64,000 nucleotides of DNA from JBQLZQ01 sp052168355 (GTDB lineage: Bacteria; Pseudomonadota; Alphaproteobacteria; DSM-16000; Inquilinaceae), in contig JBQLZQ010000075.1 of the NCBI GenBank assembly GCA_052168355.1, positions 10,895 through 74,894 of the forward strand, given 5' to 3'. Positions 62,295 through 64,000 of the stretch are shown in pieces (position 1 is the first letter of the stretch; each line of letters opens with the position of its first letter). The translations under genes were made by a program, and so were the position numbers. The notes below the pieces were generated by a model. It was given only the letters and a program-made list of their open reading frames with translations. It did no database searches and was not told the DNA's origin.

Positions 62295-63569
62295 TCAGAA
62301 CGCCTGGAACCGAAATGGCAGCCGCACCGTGACCTGGACATCGGGCGCGTCTTCGGTCACCCCGATGTTGGTGTTGACATTGAGCCGAAGACTGTCGGTC
62401 AGTCGATAGGACATGCCGAACAGCAGCGAGCCGACGTCCAAGCTCTCCGATTCGAAATCGACGCCGTTGATTTCCGTCTCCGTGCCGTTGACGAAATCGT
62501 GTTGATACCCGAGCGTAAACGATGCCCGCTCGTTGAGCCCTATGCCCATGCCGAAGCTGACCCCTATGGTATCCCCGGGATCGACCTCCCCGATGAAGGC
62601 CTCGCCGACGAAGGTGTCGACGTCGTCCTTGATGTTCCAGGTATAGCCGATATTGGCGAAGAACACGGCCGGGTCGGTCGGGTAGATCGCGGTGATGCTC
62701 GGCTCGATGCTGTAGAACCCCGATCCGGTGGCCAGTTCCTGCTGCACGCCGAAGGAATCCCGGTCGACATCGAACGGGCCCTCTCCGGTCGTGCTCTTGC
62801 CGCGCAGATTGGCGACGAAGAAGGGCCAACCGTCACGGCCGTTGTTGATCTGATAATGCAAGGCCGCCTCGATATCGCCAAGGCCCATGGCGTCGACCTC
62901 ATCCGTGACCGACACCGGATCGCCGGTCTCGGCGGGGTTGATCAGGGTCGTCAACCGGTCGTTGCGGTAGGTGTAGGGTACCCGCACGTCGACTTCCAGC
63001 CGGTCGGTGATGCCGTAGCGGGCGGTGGCCGCGGCGGTGATCGAGTCGCGGTCGGCGTCGGTGGCCTCGATCACGCCCAGCAGCACCGCCTCGACCACTT
63101 CGACCCCGCGGAAGGTAAAGCGGTTGACGGCCGATTGGGTGTATTCGATGGACGGCTCCAGCACCATCACGCCTCTGGGCGTCAGAACCCCGCCCAACTC
63201 CGGAATGGCCTGGATCTCCGGCGGTGAGGTGTCGGCGTCGTCCGATGGCGGTTCGCCCACGGGTTGGCTTGCCTGGGTAGGTTCGGCCTGGACCAATTGC
63301 TGCGCTTGCTCGGTCTGGGTCACTATCGTCTGACCGCCATCCCCCTGTGCCGGGGCCGTGGGCGGCGTAACACCCCGGGCCCGCATGCTGAGCAATTGTA
63401 GTTCTTCATTCTGGCGCATCAGGATCTGCTGCTGCTGAGCGATGATCCGCTCCAGCTCAGCGATGCGAGCCTCTAAAGACGGGACGGCGTCCTGCGCAAG
63501 GCCCATTGCGGGGAACAAGAAAATGCCGCTTGCCAGCGCGGCGTGACGCATTAATCGACCCAGGCTCAT
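62295..63569 (-). CDS. FapF-like outer-membrane beta-barrel with N-terminal coiled coil
   Basis: A 424-residue exported protein. Signal peptide ends PAMGLA. Then comes a coiled coil (about 31-66: SLEARIAELERIIAQQQQIL and following heptads), a Thr/Gln/Pro linker (67-117), and a predicted barrel starting IPELGGVLTPRGVMVLEPSI and ending with Phe (RLPFRFQAF). This three-part layout and the GVLTPRG entrance match FapF, the trimeric secretion pore of the Pseudomonas functional amyloid system. The start at 63569 is chosen for GGGGGAGG just upstream; an upstream in-frame codon lies at 63602. It converges on the sigma-54 unit; its own promoter appears separate. Confidence 0.85.
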   Translation of the reverse strand: MSLGRLMRHAALASGIFLFPAMGLAQDAVPSLEARIAELERIIAQQQQILMRQNEELQLLSMRARGVTPPTAPAQGDGGQTIVTQTEQAQQLVQAEPTQASQPVGEPPSDDADTSPPEIQAIPELGGVLTPRGVMVLEPSIEYTQSAVNRFTFRGVEVVEAVLLGVIEATDADRDSITAAATARYGITDRLEVDVRVPYTYRNDRLTTLINPAETGDPVSVTDEVDAMGLGDIEAALHYQINNGRDGWPFFVANLRGKSTTGEGPFDVDRDSFGVQQELATGSGFYSIEPSITAIYPTDPAVFFANIGYTWNIKDDVDTFVGEAFIGEVDPGDTIGVSFGMGIGLNERASFTLGYQHDFVNGTETEINGVDFESESLDVGSLLFGMSYRLTDSLRLNVNTNIGVTEDAPDVQVTVRLPFRFQAF

Positions 63570-63687
63570 GCGTAGCCTCCCCCATACATCGCGAAAAAAC
63601 ATCGCTTCGATGATGGTTCTTCCGTCTACAATTTTTATTCGAAAACGTCAACATAGGAGCCAAAGGATTTTCAATTTCTTTGTTGAA

Positions 63688-63705
63688 TGTTCCGTTTTTG
63701 GAACA
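63688..63705. promoter_or_regulatory. Palindrome upstream of the FapF-like gene
   Basis: TGTTCC-N6-GGAACA is a perfect inverted repeat about 120 bases before the FapF-like start, in an AT-rich stretch. It looks like a dimeric regulator site. No sigma-54 consensus was found on this strand. A weak TTGACG (minus strand, near 63650) is the only promoter-like element seen. Confidence 0.4.
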
Positions 63706-63801
63706 GATTATTTGGGCGCTGGACTTGCCGACCTATATGGCCGGATCCGTGCTTGGGTAATTCTTTTTGTCAAACGGCACGAGCGCTTGGCATCGGGCAT
63801 G

Positions 63802-63831
63802 AAAAAGGGCCGCCCGATGGGGGCGGCCCTT
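63802..63831 (-). terminator. Intrinsic terminator of the chemotaxis receptor gene
   Basis: On the minus strand AAGGGCCGCC and GGGCGGCCC pair around CCCATC and are followed by TTTTT, a classic rho-independent terminator 27 bases after the stop. Confidence 0.85.
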
Positions 63832-63857
63832 GAAGTGGTTGGAGTTGGTCTTCGAGG

Positions 63858-64000
63858 TCAGGCTGAGCGGACCTCGTTGAGGAACTTGTCGACCTCGCCG
63901 CGCAGGGTTTCGGCCTGACGGGACAGCTCGCCCGCGGCCTGGAGCACCTGGCTGGCGGACTGGCCGGTCTCGCTGGCCGCCTGGGTGACGCCGGCGATGT
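63858..64000 (-). CDS. Methyl-accepting chemotaxis protein, C-terminal end only
   Basis: The minus strand reads into the window edge with GVTQAASETGQSASQVLQAA and QAETLRGEVDKFLNEVRSA, the familiar C-terminal helix of methyl-accepting chemotaxis proteins after the signalling domain. Only about 47 codons are visible and the sensor part lies beyond base 64000. It is followed by a strong terminator, so it is independent of the FapF-like gene. Confidence 0.88.
   Translation of the reverse strand, partial: IAGVTQAASETGQSASQVLQAAGELSRQAETLRGEVDKFLNEVRSA

Overview
The window is GC-rich, densely packed bacterial DNA. The many solute-binding-protein-dependent sugar importers, the TRAP system, the DUF1127 protein, the HmrR/CueR-type copper cluster and the codon bias towards G/C all suggest an alphaproteobacterium, most likely near Rhodospirillales. 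That placement is inferred from gene content; no rRNA or tRNA gene is present to confirm it. No CRISPR array, prophage or complete insertion sequence was found. One MITE-like element lies at 37593-37851.

Layout. (1) 1-12270: the cut end of a sugar-binding protein; mtnA (methylthioribose-1-phosphate isomerase); a cytochrome b / ethylbenzene-dehydrogenase-like heme protein; a MarR repressor next to an RND efflux adaptor and pump, with a shared operator motif; two small unknown genes; mtnK; and a VOC protein. (2) 12342-23147: a complete CUT1 sugar importer (two permeases, receptor, ATPase), an FGGY kinase, a class II aldolase with a histone-like tail, FucU mutarotase, a ribokinase-type kinase, a DUF1127 protein antisense to that kinase's 3' end, and LacI and GntR regulators. 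This looks like a fucose- or pentose-type catabolic island. Together with mtnA and mtnK it also holds the three enzyme types of the methylthioribose DHAP shunt. (3) 23159-25717: an isochorismatase-like hydrolase, a LysR regulator and an SDR. (4) 25993-41977: a tightly coupled, apparently sulfoglycolytic operon. It contains a phosphatase-fold protein whose catalytic Cys is Asp, a SlcC-like sulfolactate dehydrogenase, a YihV-like sulfofructose kinase, a LacD-type aldolase, a fucose-isomerase-fold isomerase, a GH31 glycosidase, a TRAP transporter, a second CUT1 importer and a Gfo/Idh/MocA protein.

(5) 42046-48940: an FNT-family channel; a copper-export module (CueR-type promoter, CopA, CueR, cytochrome c); a DUF2975/HTH pair; a small lipoprotein; an SH3 protein; and two LysE exporters. 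(6) 49075-55865: a sugar or polyol cluster with a zinc dehydrogenase, a receptor, a PHI-like isomerase, two permeases, a TIM-barrel isomerase and a SorC regulator, but no ATPase. (7) 56079-63569: the most unusual region. It has an exported unknown protein, a sigma-54 activator, two near-perfect sigma-54 promoters, four small exported proteins, a periplasmic C39 peptidase and a FapF-like coiled-coil plus beta-barrel porin. Two of the small proteins have clear double-glycine leader motifs downstream of a Sec signal, and a third has a degenerate version. I read this as a Fap-like (functional amyloid) or related surface-fibre secretion system in which the C39 peptidase matures the subunits. The window ends with the C-terminus of a chemotaxis receptor.

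How the genes work together: most of the window is for scavenging organic solutes. It holds four sugar-type ABC receptors, one TRAP system and at least three sets of sugar-phosphate enzymes. Efflux and metal-defence modules accompany these, plus the separate surface-structure locus. Family assignments come from recognisable motifs in the translations. Substrates are mostly inferred.
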